Below, in pieces: positions 1-10,900 of a stretch of DNA of 64,000 bases. Location: contig OX463818.1 in the NCBI GenBank assembly GCA_949825045.1, positions 32,442,906-32,506,905 of the forward strand. The letters run 5' to 3'. The stretch's first letter is position 1. Each line of letters starts with the position of its first letter. The notes below the pieces were generated by a model that saw only the letters and a program-made list of their open reading frames with translations, was not told the origin of the DNA and made no database searches. The translations under genes and the position numbers were made by a program. The DNA is from Argyresthia goedartella. Its lineage: Eukaryota > Arthropoda > Insecta > Lepidoptera > Argyresthiidae.

Positions 1-111
1 GTCTGAAGTTAGCCGATAGAGCGTCAGGTGACGCGCAACGCTAGCGGCCATTTTAGTTACTCCTGCGGCGGCGGTTGTGTGGCTGTGTGCAAGGTGCAGT
101 CAAAACATCAC
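1..111 (+). other. Possible 5' UTR exon ending in a splice donor
   Basis: This stretch is richer in GC than what follows and has no long frame. It ends in a strong donor (CAC|GTAAGTAAAT at 112). It could be the first non-coding exon of a host gene or of the pogo element downstream. Nothing else supports it, so it stays a weak call. Confidence 0.2.
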
Positions 112-1818
112 GTAAGTAAATATTTTCGTATGTAAACTATTTGGTCTATCTCCGTTCATTAGGAACCGATCCACGTGTAGCTTTCCCAGTTAGTAGTGAC
201 ATTAGTAGGGTATCTTGTGATATGACTATAATTTTAATTGATTGTATCAGTTTGCCAGTATTACAGCTTTCATATATTAATGTAATTTGGGGCTACAAGT
301 TCCGTCCTGGAGGGGCTGGTTGTTCCCCGGAACAACTTACCCCAATTGACCTGCAATCATACCTAAAATTATTTTGACCACATTTTCATTTTTTTAAGGA
401 TGCGAAACTACAAACGTAAGACGGAGAGAGGTAAAACATCCGAAACACTATTGCGTCAAGCTGCAAATGCTGTCATCATCGAAGGAAAACCTATAAAATC
501 TGTGGCAAGAGAACTTGAAATTTGTCACATGACGTTACATAGAGTTGTTACAAAATTGAAAGCTGGTAACGTTCCTACTGTAGGTTATAAATCCAGGCAG
601 GTGTTTACCAATGAACAGGAAACAGAATTAGTGAGTTACATTTTAAAGTGTTCCTCAATATACTTCGGTCTTCTTCCAGAAGAGCTGCGAAAACTCGCGT
701 ATGAATGTGCAGTAAGATTTTCTTTAAAAAACATTCCTCCTTCATGGCACAAGAATAGATAAGCTGGAGAAGACTGGTTCACTGGATTTATGAAAAGAAA
801 TCCTGAATTGTCTATAAGAACCCCAGAAGCGACTAGTGCTGGACGTGCATCAGCATTCAACAGGCATAATGTCAATGAGTTTTTCGCTAAGCTCGGCGAA
901 ATTTTATTCAAACATAAATTGACACCATCCAGAATCTGGAATCTGGACGAGACTGGGGTCACGACGGTATTGAAACCAAAGAAGATAGTGGCCCAAAAAG
1001 GTATAAAACAGATCGGTGCCGCAGTGTCTGCTGAGCGCGGGACTTTGGTTACTGTGGAGCTAGCAGCCAGTGCTGCGGGAAACACGATACCGCCAATGTT
1101 TGTGTTTCCCCGTTTAAAGTTTAAAGACTTGTTTTTAAATGGTGCCCCTTCTGAGTCAATTGGGGCTGGGAATATTTCAGGATGGATGACTGCCACTGAA
1201 TTCCTCATTTATATGGAGCATTTTATAAAGTTTACGAAACCCACACCAGACGAACCAGTGTTGCTGTTACTAGACAATCACTCATCGCACATTGACATCA
1301 ACGTAGTTGAAAAAGCCAAAGCAAACTCGATTATAATGCTATCATTCCCCCCTCATTGCACCCACAGGCTGCAACCTCTGGATGTTGGCGTCAATGGGCC
1401 TTTTAAAGATTACTGTGCCAATGTCCATATACGAAATTCCTGGAATTGTTAAAGAAGCACTGCCTTTAGCATCAACTCCTAGAAATATTATGAGCGCTTT
1501 CATAGCGGCTGGAATATGCCCCTACGACCCTGAAGTTTTTACCGATGCAGATTTTTCTCCATCTTTCGTGACAGATCGCCCAATGCCAGAAGTTACTTCA
1601 TCTCAAGTTGTGTCAGCAGAAGAGCCCCAACCTTCTACGAGTAGCAGCATAACTTTGGCACAGCCAGGACCATCCAACATTCAAACACTGCCTCAGTGTG
1701 ATGTGCAGCCTCCTCCTGAGCCAGAACCTGTGTTTAGCCCGGAATGAGTAAAACCATTCCCAAAAGCACCTCCAAGAGTGCAGAAGACCACAAAACGTCG
1801 CATAAGAAAGACGGCTAT

Positions 1819-1844
1819 GGGTCAGGCCGCGAAAATTGTCAATT
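1819..1844 (+). repeat. Left terminal inverted repeat of the Sola-like element
   Basis: A 26-bp terminal repeat preceded by the CTAT duplication. It differs from the right copy at positions 5 and 13 only. Confidence 0.9.
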
Positions 1845-2987
1845 TTTTTGCGTTACGTTTTTGTCCTTTTTTTCGCAACAACTTGTAGTGGAAATATTAC
1901 GAACTTAATCTAACGTAACCATATTTTGAAGTATTCAATTGAAACATAGAGATATCTAGGCTATGCACTAACAGTAAGTATGTGCAAAAATACATATTTG
2001 TACCTTGCTTTATTGACCGTTAAAAATTAAAAATGCTTTACTATTGTGTGACATTTTTTTTTGTGTTATGACTTTTTACCCCAAGCCTACTATTTTAATA
2101 GCTAGGGTAGAAGTTGGATGGATGATCCTGGCAACCCCATTATCCATAGACAATAAAAAAGTAAACTGCCATATTCTTTTTTGTCAGCACGAGGATTTGA
2201 GTCACACGTTGTCGCGCACGTCTATTTCGAGAAAAAAATATTAAGTGTGTTTTCTGAGGTAAGAAATAAACATTTTATTACTATTCAACCATAATTGTTA
2301 GCGGCGGTTCATGTAGTTTCATTTAAAGTATTCATCAGCGCCTAATTCTAGAAAACAACCGAGTTATAATCTAAAATTTGTGCGAAAATTTTACTATTGT
2401 GATACTATTGTGTTACTTTTGTGTCACTCTTGTGATACTATTGTGTTACTATTGTGTTACTGTAATGCAAGTAATTGTGTGACGTAACACAATAGAGCTA
2501 TAAAGTCTTGTTTATAACGGTAGCCTGGTCAAATTAAGGAATTCAGACCAAATATTTCGTCTAGTTTTGAAAATTGGTAGAGTTCATCTTTGAAGTGCCC
2601 CGATTAATATACTAAAAAGTCCTCGAAGGAGGGGGGTGAGCCGGTGGTGGGGGGTGGGAAAAGTGTTATTTGCCCGTATCTCAAAAACTATCAGAGATAT
2701 CTCTTTAATCACTCGTTCTTTAATACTCATTAATAAATTGTCTAAAAATTTTGATTTTTGCTGTGGAAATATTAATTTCTGGTAATAATTTTGTGTTATT
2801 TTGAAAATTGGTACACTTGGTATGGAAGGTCATCCGGCGGGGGGAAAAGTTTTAATTTGATCCTAAAGTAAAAATGTATATATCATAATTTAAAGACAGT
2901 TTAATAAGTGTAGAATTGTCTAAAGTGATACAAATAAAACTAAAATCTGTTAATCTAGCTAGGTTAACCCTATTTTTTTTATAGACG
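1845..2987 (+). other. 5' non-coding region of the Sola-like element
   Basis: There is no supported gene in these 1.1 kb. At about 2390-2486 lies a cluster of degenerate direct repeats built on TATTGTGTTAC and TATTGTGATAC, with an inverted GTAACACAATAG at its end. The same motif recurs near the right end, so these are subterminal repeats. A polypyrimidine tract and TATAG at about 2970-2984 sit just before the ATG and look like a 3' splice site, so the coding exon may be preceded by a non-coding exon inside this region. Confidence 0.55.
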
Positions 2988-5900
2988 ATGCCGTTAACAG
3001 CTGCGGAACGACAGAAAAAATACAGAGAAAAACTAAAAACAACTAATCCTGAAAAGTATATAGCTCAAAAGAAAAATAATAGTCAAAGAACTAAGATACA
3101 ATATAAAAAGAAAATAGAAAATTATACCATAGAACAAAAAGAAGACTTAAGGAGAAAATGGAGAGAAGATCGCAAGAAAAAAGAAGGTGCACCACTGATA
3201 ACTCAGCAACCTGCCATAGTAGATTCCAACATAGATTCCAACACACAACAAATTACAACAATTGTCACAGACCCTCAAATGAGCAGAAAACAACGAAGGC
3301 GTATGAGAACAAAACATCAAAACGAAATGATTCAATTAAAAAGAAAATTTTCCGTACTGACGAAAGGGTACATAAATCTTAAAAAAAAACTAAACAGACA
3401 AGAAAAGCAAATAAAAAATATAAATAAAAAATATGACGATCTAATGATTAAACTAACAAATTCAAAAGATAATGATAAAGCTAAAGATGATAAAGAAACA
3501 AAAACATATGACTATAGTACAGTTACAGACGAGACACCAATTAAAAGAGCAACAGAGTTTATAAACCAGACGATACCAAACGTTGAAACGCCTAAAAAGG
3601 AAGAGATTAAGAGAAAGTTGATTGAACATGATTTATTACAAAAATCTTTTAAAAACGAATACAATAACTCGAACAAGGCTGATAAAGATGTTTTAAAGAG
3701 AATAGTGAACAGTGAGATAATGAAAAAGTACAAAAAAACAACGAAGTTCAAAGTTACCTTAGGCCTACAAAATTCTGCTTATAAACAATTAGCAGAAGAT
3801 CAGAAGAAAAGTATAAAGTTACGCGAACAAATTGCAGCATTCTATAATAGAGATGATGTCAGCCGAGCAACCGCAGGCAAGAAAGAGTACAAAACATACA
3901 AGAAAATCAAATTCCAAAAGAGATATTTATTAGACAAGCTGAAAAACTTACACAAAAAATATGTTGAAGAAGGAGGAACAGTGAGCTTCACCACCTTTAA
4001 AAAATACCGCCCAATCTATGTGTTACCTCCCAATATCAAAGATTGTGAGAGCTGCGCATGTGTGAAACACTCTAACATGCAATTTATGGTAGACAATATA
4101 AAATCGCTTGGTTTACTTAAAAGTAATGTCTTGAATGATGTAGTATCAGACTTAGTCTGCGATTTCAAATCCAAACGCTGCATGTTCGGTAACTGCTCCG
4201 ATTGTTCTGAAAGATATATAAATAATGGTGATATAGATTTAAATACAGAAGTAAAATGGTTCAAGTGGGCCTTAAAAGAATACGAATATGGCAAAGAAGG
4301 AAATTTAAAGAAATCTAAAAAGATGATGAAGACTAACAATGAAGGGACACTCAAAGATCTGTTGGAAACGTTTAACAAAGAAATGAAGACATTCAAGAAA
4401 CACGTTTTCAATTTCTACTACCAATACAACCAATATAAACAATGTGCAGAGAATTTAAAAGAACACGAGGCTTTGATACATATTGATTTCTCGGAAAATT
4501 ATGTTTGTAAATATTACCAGGAAGTCCAAGCTAAACATTTCGTAAAAGACCAAATAACATTGCATACAGGCGTATTATATCTGAAAAACAACAAACCGAT
4601 ATCATTTTGTTCTATATCACCTGATAACACACACAACCCGGAGTCTATATGGGGACATCTCGATCCGGTCCTTAAGTATGTCAAAAATGAACACCCAAAT
4701 ATAAGCACCATTCATTTTTTTTCTGATGGGCCAGCAACTCAATACCGGCAAAAAAAGAATTTTCTTCTTTTTAGCCAAAATATTTACGATTATGGATTCA
4801 CCAACAGCTCTTGGTCTTTTTTTGAGGCGGCGCACGGTAAAGGTGCAGCTGATGGCGTTGGAGGTGCTATTAAACGAACCCTCGATATGATGACCGCTCA
4901 GGGACTGGACATACCCGACGCTAAGACTGCATATGATGCATTGTCATCAACAGAAACTAAGATCAAGATATTTTATGTGCCAACTGAAAATATCAAATCC
5001 TTAGATCCATTGATCGTTGAGAAACTGAAGCCAATATCTGGGACAATGAAAATTCATCAGATAATATCCTGCGGAAAATATAAAATCATGTACAGAGACC
5101 TCAGCTGTTTCTGCAAAGATATACAAGAAGCCTGTGCGTGTCATTCACCAACATTCCATGACTTTTCCACTCCAAATCTATGCAAACAAAATAGAAAGCG
5201 AAATAATAGTTCTCTGAACCCTCAGCGAAAATCGCTGAAGAAAGTCAAACGACATCGTCATACTCAATCCACCTCATCATCAGACGATGACACAGATATT
5301 GAAATCGAATATGCTGACAGTGATGCTGATGAAGATTTTGTGACTGATGTTTCTGTGATTGCTGACGAAGTAGATACCGAAGAAGACTTATTACCTAACG
5401 TTAACCCTGATAAAAATTCTGGCATTGTTCCAAAACTTATCGACTCTAATAATAAAATTCATGTGATATCATCAATTGTTGTACATAAACCATATAACCG
5501 AAAGTGTGATGATGGCAATATGATAAAAAACAGGGCAGTTATTAACCAGCAATTTATGAGGAAAATCGATTTAGAGGAACAAATAATGGAGAAAAACTTA
5601 AACTGCAATCGTTCTGAAAACGATAAAATGACTGAAAACGAAGAGAGAGATACAGATGGACTGAAGAAGATAGATGATAAAAACTTTTCAACTTTAGAGG
5701 AAAAAATAATGGTGAAAGACAATAACTGCAATCGTTCTGAAAACGGTAAAAAGACTAAAATAGAAGGTAGTATAGATACGAAGAAGATAGAGGAGAAATA
5801 CAATTCAAATTTAGAAGAAAAAGATATGGAGAAAGACATTAACTGCAATCATTCTAAAACCAATAATATTTATAAAATAGTGAAATATGAAGAAAACAAG

Positions 5901-6200
5901 ACTGCGCAGGAAATATTAGAAGTAAATACAAGCGTTTTAGTGCGTTATTACGAAAGGAAAAAATGGAAGTATTATATAGGATTTATTACAGATGTTAATA
6001 ATAATGCAAATGAAACATCATATAAAATACGGTTCCTTAAAACAACAAAACAGCCGTCATTAAAATTTTTCATGACAAAAAAGACTGATATCGATATCGT
6101 ACCAAGCATTTCTGTTGTAAAACAGGTCAATTTAATCAGAGAGCACGAGAAACAATTCGCGTTACAAGATGACTTTGACAATGTTTATTTTTTAGAATAA
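2988..6200 (+). CDS. DDE-type transposase of the Sola-like element, 1070 aa
   Basis: A single open frame with no stop or shift. The N-terminal 160 residues are very Lys/Glu-rich, starting MPLTAAERQKKYREKL, a start I recognise from uncharacterised insect and cnidarian TE proteins, and probably form a coiled coil with DNA-binding character. A cysteine cluster begins at C353 (CESCAC) and continues near 390-410. The core has the pattern of an RNase H-fold transposase: HIDFSEN with D500, FFSDGPATQYR with D580 and FFEAAHGKGAADGVGG with E613, giving D-x79-D-x32-E. A second Cys/His cluster (CFCKD, CACH) lies near 700. An acidic, low-complexity linker with three related 50-residue repeats follows. The last 70 residues (VLVRYYERKKWKYYIGF) resemble a small SH3-like or tudor-like beta barrel. 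Catalytic roles are inferred from conservation pattern only. Confidence 0.8.
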   Translation: MPLTAAERQKKYREKLKTTNPEKYIAQKKNNSQRTKIQYKKKIENYTIEQKEDLRRKWREDRKKKEGAPLITQQPAIVDSNIDSNTQQITTIVTDPQMSRKQRRRMRTKHQNEMIQLKRKFSVLTKGYINLKKKLNRQEKQIKNINKKYDDLMIKLTNSKDNDKAKDDKETKTYDYSTVTDETPIKRATEFINQTIPNVETPKKEEIKRKLIEHDLLQKSFKNEYNNSNKADKDVLKRIVNSEIMKKYKKTTKFKVTLGLQNSAYKQLAEDQKKSIKLREQIAAFYNRDDVSRATAGKKEYKTYKKIKFQKRYLLDKLKNLHKKYVEEGGTVSFTTFKKYRPIYVLPPNIKDCESCACVKHSNMQFMVDNIKSLGLLKSNVLNDVVSDLVCDFKSKRCMFGNCSDCSERYINNGDIDLNTEVKWFKWALKEYEYGKEGNLKKSKKMMKTNNEGTLKDLLETFNKEMKTFKKHVFNFYYQYNQYKQCAENLKEHEALIHIDFSENYVCKYYQEVQAKHFVKDQITLHTGVLYLKNNKPISFCSISPDNTHNPESIWGHLDPVLKYVKNEHPNISTIHFFSDGPATQYRQKKNFLLFSQNIYDYGFTNSSWSFFEAAHGKGAADGVGGAIKRTLDMMTAQGLDIPDAKTAYDALSSTETKIKIFYVPTENIKSLDPLIVEKLKPISGTMKIHQIISCGKYKIMYRDLSCFCKDIQEACACHSPTFHDFSTPNLCKQNRKRNNSSLNPQRKSLKKVKRHRHTQSTSSSDDDTDIEIEYADSDADEDFVTDVSVIADEVDTEEDLLPNVNPDKNSGIVPKLIDSNNKIHVISSIVVHKPYNRKCDDGNMIKNRAVINQQFMRKIDLEEQIMEKNLNCNRSENDKMTENEERDTDGLKKIDDKNFSTLEEKIMVKDNNCNRSENGKKTKIEGSIDTKKIEEKYNSNLEEKDMEKDINCNHSKTNNIYKIVKYEENKTAQEILEVNTSVLVRYYERKKWKYYIGFITDVNNNANETSYKIRFLKTTKQPSLKFFMTKKTDIDIVPSISVVKQVNLIREHEKQFALQDDFDNVYFLE

Positions 6201-6416
6201 GAAAACAAGTATTATTAAAAGACGATTTTGATGTTTATTATTAAGAATAGAAGAAACGAGTGTCTCAAACAAAAGTGACTGATGTGATTTTTTATTTAAT
6301 TTTAATAAACAAAATATGCCTCTAACTGTGTTGTTTAGTTTCTGATTGCTCCCTTTTCACTATACCTAATTACAAATAAAAACATAGCTTAACTTACAAT
6401 CTTGCATTATTTATAA

Positions 6417-6563
6417 TGTGTTACTTTTGGGTTACACATGCGTAATGATAATCAAAGTTATATGTATCCATTATGAAACCAGCTTTACCAAAAAAATGGG
6501 TTACTTTTGGGTTACATTTGTGTAACGATAACACAAATGTTGTTGTGTTACTTTTGTGATACA
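6417..6563 (+). repeat. Right subterminal repeats of the Sola-like element
   Basis: Several copies of a GTTACTTTTGGGTTACA / GTGTTACTTTTGTGATAC motif. It is the same core as in the 2390-2486 cluster and is placed just inside the right terminal repeat. Repeats like these often bind the transposase. Confidence 0.6.
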
Positions 6564-6589
6564 ATTGACAATTTTGGCGGCCTTACCCC
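6564..6589 (-). repeat. Right terminal inverted repeat of the Sola-like element
   Basis: The reverse complement matches the left tip at 24 of 26 bases, and it is followed directly by the CTAT duplication at 6590-6593. Confidence 0.9.
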
Positions 6590-7496
6590 TATCCTAACTG
6601 ACACGCCAGAGAAAAATGCGTTAGCTGAAGAACAAGCAAAGAAGACAAAAAAGAATGAACACATTGGAAATAAGGGCAAAGGGAAAGGAAACGGCAAAGG
6701 GAAAGGAAACGGCAAAGGGAAGGAAAAATCTCAAGGAAATGTTAAACGAAGAGTTTTACTGGAAAGCGAGAGTGATAGTGATAAGGATCTGGAATGGTAT
6801 TGCATAATTTGCTGTGATTCATTTTCAAATTCTCGTCCAAAAGAACAGTGGATTGAATGTCACATGTGCAAAAAATGGGCACATTACAAATGTTTAGATG
6901 AAGGTGATAAAGTCACTTATGTTTGTCCCAACTGTGAGTCAGATGACGATATGAGTGATGAATAAAAATGTAGATTGTCAAAGAAATTATAAGTCCGTAC
7001 GAAGACTGATTGAAGACTGATCATAATTATAAATTTACTATAATGGAAAAAAGTTATGTTTTAGTTAACCAGTTAAGTTTAGTAAAAGTTATAGTTAACC
7101 AGTTATGTTTTGTTGATTTTTATGTTTAAGTTATGCATAGCATAAACAATAAATATATTCCACTGTAAACAGGGTTCTTTTATTTAATAAAATCTTTGTT
7201 ATTATAGTAATTAGTTTTCATAATCAAATCGGAACAATTTACCCCGAAGGTGGAACAACTCGCCCCACAGCGGGGCTGAATGTTCCGCTCCGAAATTCGC
7301 CAAAAAAATGCTTCTGTGGAAAAAACTATTGATATATTAGTATAAACTACTCTAATAACACTAAATACGATAGACATCTCTGTAATATTTCAATGTCGTA
7401 GACATGTAACCTTTCATATATACAATAAAATTTCATGTTATTTGAAAATCGGAACGTCCAGCCCCGGTCTCCCCTAGGTACCGGGTCCCAAACAAT

Positions 7497-8008
7497 GCAA
7501 GATGCGATCAATGCAATGGAGACGCCCGAACTAGTATTAACAGTGTTTGGATCATTCAGATTTTGGGGACATCCATACATTGATTACCTTCAAGGTCTTA
7601 AGTCTGTAGAAGAGCAAATGAATTTAAAAAAAAATAAAAAATTGGCATATGCGGATGCCCTAGCTAGTGACTTGGCATATATTGTATTGAGTTTAAAATT
7701 TAAAGAGACAAAAAGATGGTATGTCAATCCCAATCACGTGGCTGATTCAGACAAGACGAAGTCACATATAGAAAGTAATACTTGGCCGACACCGAAACAA
7801 ATTAAAGATTACGGAGACAAGTGGCATTTATTACCATTAATCAAATGTTTCGATGTCCCTGATTTGGTAGATCCATCCATCATATATGCAGACAAAAGTC
7901 ATTCAATGAACAAAAGTGATGTCATCAGACACATACAGAGAGATCCCAACAGACCAATACCAAGCAGAAAAGTTCTTGAGACATTGCTTCAGAAAGAAGA
8001 GACCAATT
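7497..8008 (+). pseudogene. Endogenous viral element: fragment of a Mononegavirales L protein
   Basis: The open frame here (uninterrupted from 7435 to 8046) resembles the part of negative-strand RNA virus L polymerases that lies just upstream of the catalytic RdRp motifs. Recognisable landmarks are FGSFRFWGHPYIDYLQGL, ASDLAYIVL, DKWHLLPLIKCFDVPDL, YADKSHSMN and RPIPSRKVL. The fragment spans about 170 residues, so the catalytic GDN region and all other viral genes are absent and no functional polymerase can be encoded. It stops abruptly near 8008, where Transib sequence begins. The family level (rhabdo-like against other insect mononegaviruses) was not settled. This is an old genomic copy, described here only as a fossil. 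Confidence 0.8.
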
Positions 8009-8392
8009 GGAAATATAATTGTCTCGGAGACTATGGCCGAAGTTAAACTGCAAGATCTCCTAGATCATATCACGCAACGCCTTTATCTGTACCTAGAGGA
8101 AGTCTTAATAACGGCAAGTGAATTTGAGAAGCAGAATATGGAGCTATTATATAAGTGGGCTGTGATGGCTCAAAACAAGAATACAAACAAAAGTTTGAAA
8201 ACCAAACTGATTCAGATGCCCACGTTTTCATTAGCTCCTTGGTCCCATTGAGGCTGATAAGCGTTGATATAGATGGAACACAAAGAGTTTGGTGGCAGAA
8301 TCCAGTTCCTTCATCACCACGTTTTTGTTCGCCAATAAGGATCCAGTTCATCCACGAAACCAAAGATGTGACAAAAGCCGAAATATGCTATA

Positions 8393-10900
8393 TCCTCCTG
8401 AGACCCCCGGTATCACCTATGTTACTTGCACATAGAATTTTATTACTGCGTCATCTACCCGCATATACTGGAACTATTTCTTGGTTAGTAAATAAGATAG
8501 TTCGGCGCGTCATTCATCGGTGGCTATGGCGCGATTGGATAGTTTTCACAGTTGTTTACGATCATTTGAATGCTATTATTTTTGTGCACGACAACATGGC
8601 TGGGAACCAACGAGGTAATTGCTTGTTTTTACAAGGTTTTACGTGTTTTTTTTCTTGTTACTGTTAGATCATATGTCTATTGTGTGCAATAAGTGAAATT
8701 TGTGATAAAAGTTTGCTAATTAATTACTAATATCAACCGTATTTTATCGATATCATACATGATACTTTGGGCACTGAACTCACAAAATTCTACGATTTCA
8801 GGTTTGAGAGATAACCAAATATCAGACTACCTCGCGAACCTAGATGTCTCCGATTGTGAAGATTTTGACGAAGATGAACTGGAAGAAGATTTGCAGATCG
8901 ATGTGGAACCTATTGCCGAAGATGTGGTGCCCCGTGAACCTGAAAGTGAATGGGAAGCTTCTGATGAAGAGCCCCTTTCTAGCCTTGCTCAGCCGTCTCG
9001 TGGTTCTGCTAGTGGAAGAGCAGTTAACCGGCCTCTGTTATAGAACCGTTCAGATAACTTTGATAATACGCTGGAAACTGATCCACCCTTAGAAGAGCAG
9101 CCTTCATTGAAAAGTTCTCATGAATACTTCTCCAGGTACATTCATCCCACATTTTTTGATACAATTTCAACTTGTACAAACGTATCTAGCGTTAACCGAA
9201 CTGGCAAGTCACTAAATACGACATCTGAAGAGGTACGATCATTTATTGGTTGTTCAATGGCTATAGGTATTCTTGGCCTTCCGAGTATAAGAATGTTTTG
9301 GGCAGTAGAAACAAGAGCTAAGCTCATAACTGAGACAATCACACGTAATAGATATTTCAACATCCGATCAAACATTAAAGTTGTGGATGACCATAACGTT
9401 TCTGCTGCTATGAAAGAGATAGACAGGTTTTGAAAGGTACGTCCTATAGTGTCACAAATTGAGAGGGCCTGCAGAGAAAATAAAAGAGAAAAGTGTGTAG
9501 CCATTGATGAACAAATAATTCCTTTTACGGGTAAATGCGAGCAGAAGCAGGTAGTTAAAGGAAAGCCAAATCCTGAAGGAATTAAGGTCTTTATAATGGC
9601 GAACCCTGATGGGCTTCCTCTGGATTTGTACCTCTACCAGGGAAAAGGCACGTCTATTGATTCTGCGTTACATCCTATGCCAGAGAAGATAGACTTAGGA
9701 GGTCGTATTGTGCTAAAACTTTCCGATACTTTGCCACAGAAGATATCTATCTATATTGACCGTTATTTCACTTCTGTTCCTCTTTTGGACAATTTGGTAG
9801 AAAGAAACATGAATGCCACTGGTACCCTCATGAAAAACCGAGTTCCTGAATACTCACGTCCTAACCAGAAGAAGAATAGGAAAAAAGCTGTACTAAAAAC
9901 AGATAGACAGCTTCAACATACGGGCAGAGGTAGCTACGACTGCGTGGTTAGGCAAGACCAAAAGATTGCTGTAGTGAAGTGGCTAGACAGTAAGCCGATT
10001 CATGTTGCATCCACAGAAAACGCAGTCCAACCTCATGGAACCTGTCGGCGCTGGAGTAAGATAGATCAACGGTACCTTGACGTGTCACAGCCCGTAGGCA
10101 TAAAAAAATATAATAGTTACATGGGAGGAATAGATCTGTTAGACAGAATTATAGGAAAATATCCTATGCGTGGAAGAACTGGCAAGTGGACAGTGAGAGC
10201 CATTTTTCACTTCTTTGATTTTGCTGCGGCGTCATCTTGGATAGAATATCGACATGATGCTGTTAAAAGTGGGCTCCCGCGGAAGCAAGTAATGCAATAC
10301 CTGGACTTTAAAATGGATTTAGCTAAACATCTGATTTACGGTGGAACAATGCCAACGTCCATGATACAATGCTCAAGTCCGAGCATGGATCGCATCACGC
10401 GCAACAGCCCCCGTCAAAGTCCATTACCACTGCAGCTTGCAGAACTACAAGATGCTTTACCTGCGTCCTCTTCCAGGAGGCGAAGACTTGTAGAACCGAT
10501 TCCTCACACGTCCAAACGAATAAAGGAAGCAAAACACTTACCAGTTTGTGCAAAAGGAAATCAAAACAGCCGATCCAAATGTCGATCGAAGACTTGCAAC
10601 CAACTCACTTTTGTAAAATGTTCTGCATGTAATATTTTCCTATGTTTCAGTGTTAACAGAAACTGTTTTTAGGAGTTTCACATTGCAAAAAATAATTCTG
10701 AATAAATGATAATGCAAGTCACATTTTGGTATCATTCGAGCCCAGAGTATCATCTAGGAATCTAGAATCTAGAATTAGGCAAGTTGAGGGGGGCAGGATT
10801 TTTTTTATTATTTTTCCCTTACTTATAAATATTTTAAATAACCCCCAAACCAAAGATCAACACGATCCGGTATAATTTTTCACCCTGGGTCTCAGGAGGT
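8393..10900 (+). mobile_element. piggyBac-type transposon inserted in the Transib pseudogene
   Basis: The tips share CCTCCTGAGACCC in inverted orientation (8394-8406 and 10887-10899). The host sequence resumes directly outside: ICYI on the left and IETQAQKLAKT on the right. The flanks read CTATA-T and T-TATAG, which would give a TATA duplication rather than the canonical TTAA of this superfamily. About 220 bp of AT-rich non-coding sequence follows the transposase. Confidence 0.8.
8596..10672 (+). pseudogene. piggyBac transposase with two in-frame stops
   Basis: A two-exon model fits. Exon 1 (8596-8614) encodes MAGNQR and ends at GTAATT. Exon 2 starts after TTTCAG at 8802 and continues in frame with LRDNQISDYLANLD. 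Exon 2 keeps one frame to 10672 apart from TAG at 9041-9043 and TGA at 9431-9433. The catalytic aspartates of the family are all present: AIDEQIIPF, IYIDRYFTS, and the pair in YMGGIDLLD. The C-terminal cysteine-rich finger (CAKGN, CRSKTC, CSACNIFLCF) is also complete. The decay is light, just two nonsense changes in about 620 codons, so this copy is fairly young. Confidence 0.85.

Larger units (their letters stand above)
1819..6589 (+). mobile_element. Intact-looking Sola-like DNA transposon nested in pogo
   Basis: The left tip starts GGGTCAGGCCGCGAAAATTG and the right tip, read inward on minus, starts GGGTAAGGCCGCCAAAATTG. The first 26 bases match at 24 positions. The element is flanked by a perfect 4-bp duplication, CTAT (1815-1818 and 6590-6593). 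Removing the element and one CTAT restores the pogo frame from KTA into ILTDTPEKN, an independent check of both ends. The element is 4771 bp and holds one long uninterrupted frame. The 4-bp duplication, DDE-type protein and size suggest the Sola superfamily; that name is an inference from memory of superfamily traits. Confidence 0.85.
400..6965 (+). pseudogene. pogo/Tigger-like transposase, broken and interrupted
   Basis: The product would be a DDE_1-family transposase. The start at 400 is followed by a Psq-type helix-turn-helix (roughly residues 12-50) and a CENP-B-type second HTH that crosses an in-frame TAA at 760-762. The catalytic core keeps three acidic motifs: LDETG near 945, LLLDNHSSH near 1270 and QPLDVG near 1375. 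Near 1413 the frame shifts, with apparent loss of about 15-20 residues. A TGA at 1745-1747 breaks the frame again, followed by a basic segment ending KTA. The next residues of the family, ILTDTPEKN, lie 4.8 kb away at 6594. They lead into three GKGKGN repeats and a PHD-like finger (C-x2-C pairs, WxxC, H) ending at 6965. Two stops, one frameshift and one 4.8-kb insertion make it inactive. Confidence 0.85.
312..7286 (+). mobile_element. pogo/Tigger-type DNA transposon, split by a nested element
   Basis: The element carries a pogo-type transposase (400-1747) and the matching C-terminal PHD segment (6594-6965), separated by an inserted transposon at 1819-6589. Both outer ends carry copies of one motif, GGAACAAYTYRCCCC. 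At the left end it forms a palindrome (312-343). At the right end there are two direct copies and one inverted copy (7231-7286). Such motifs fit transposase-binding sites at the termini. The exact tips and the TA duplication expected for this family were not resolved, so the stated ends are approximate. The region 6966-7230 is non-coding 3' sequence containing an AATAAA. Confidence 0.7.

Noticed and set aside
636..1208. 190-aa frame on minus
   Set aside because: It lies antisense to the pogo transposase core and has no motif of its own.
6507..6589. ATG at 6507 as the start of a PHD-finger gene
   Set aside because: These bases belong to the nested transposon and its terminal repeat; only 6594-6965 is pogo coding sequence.
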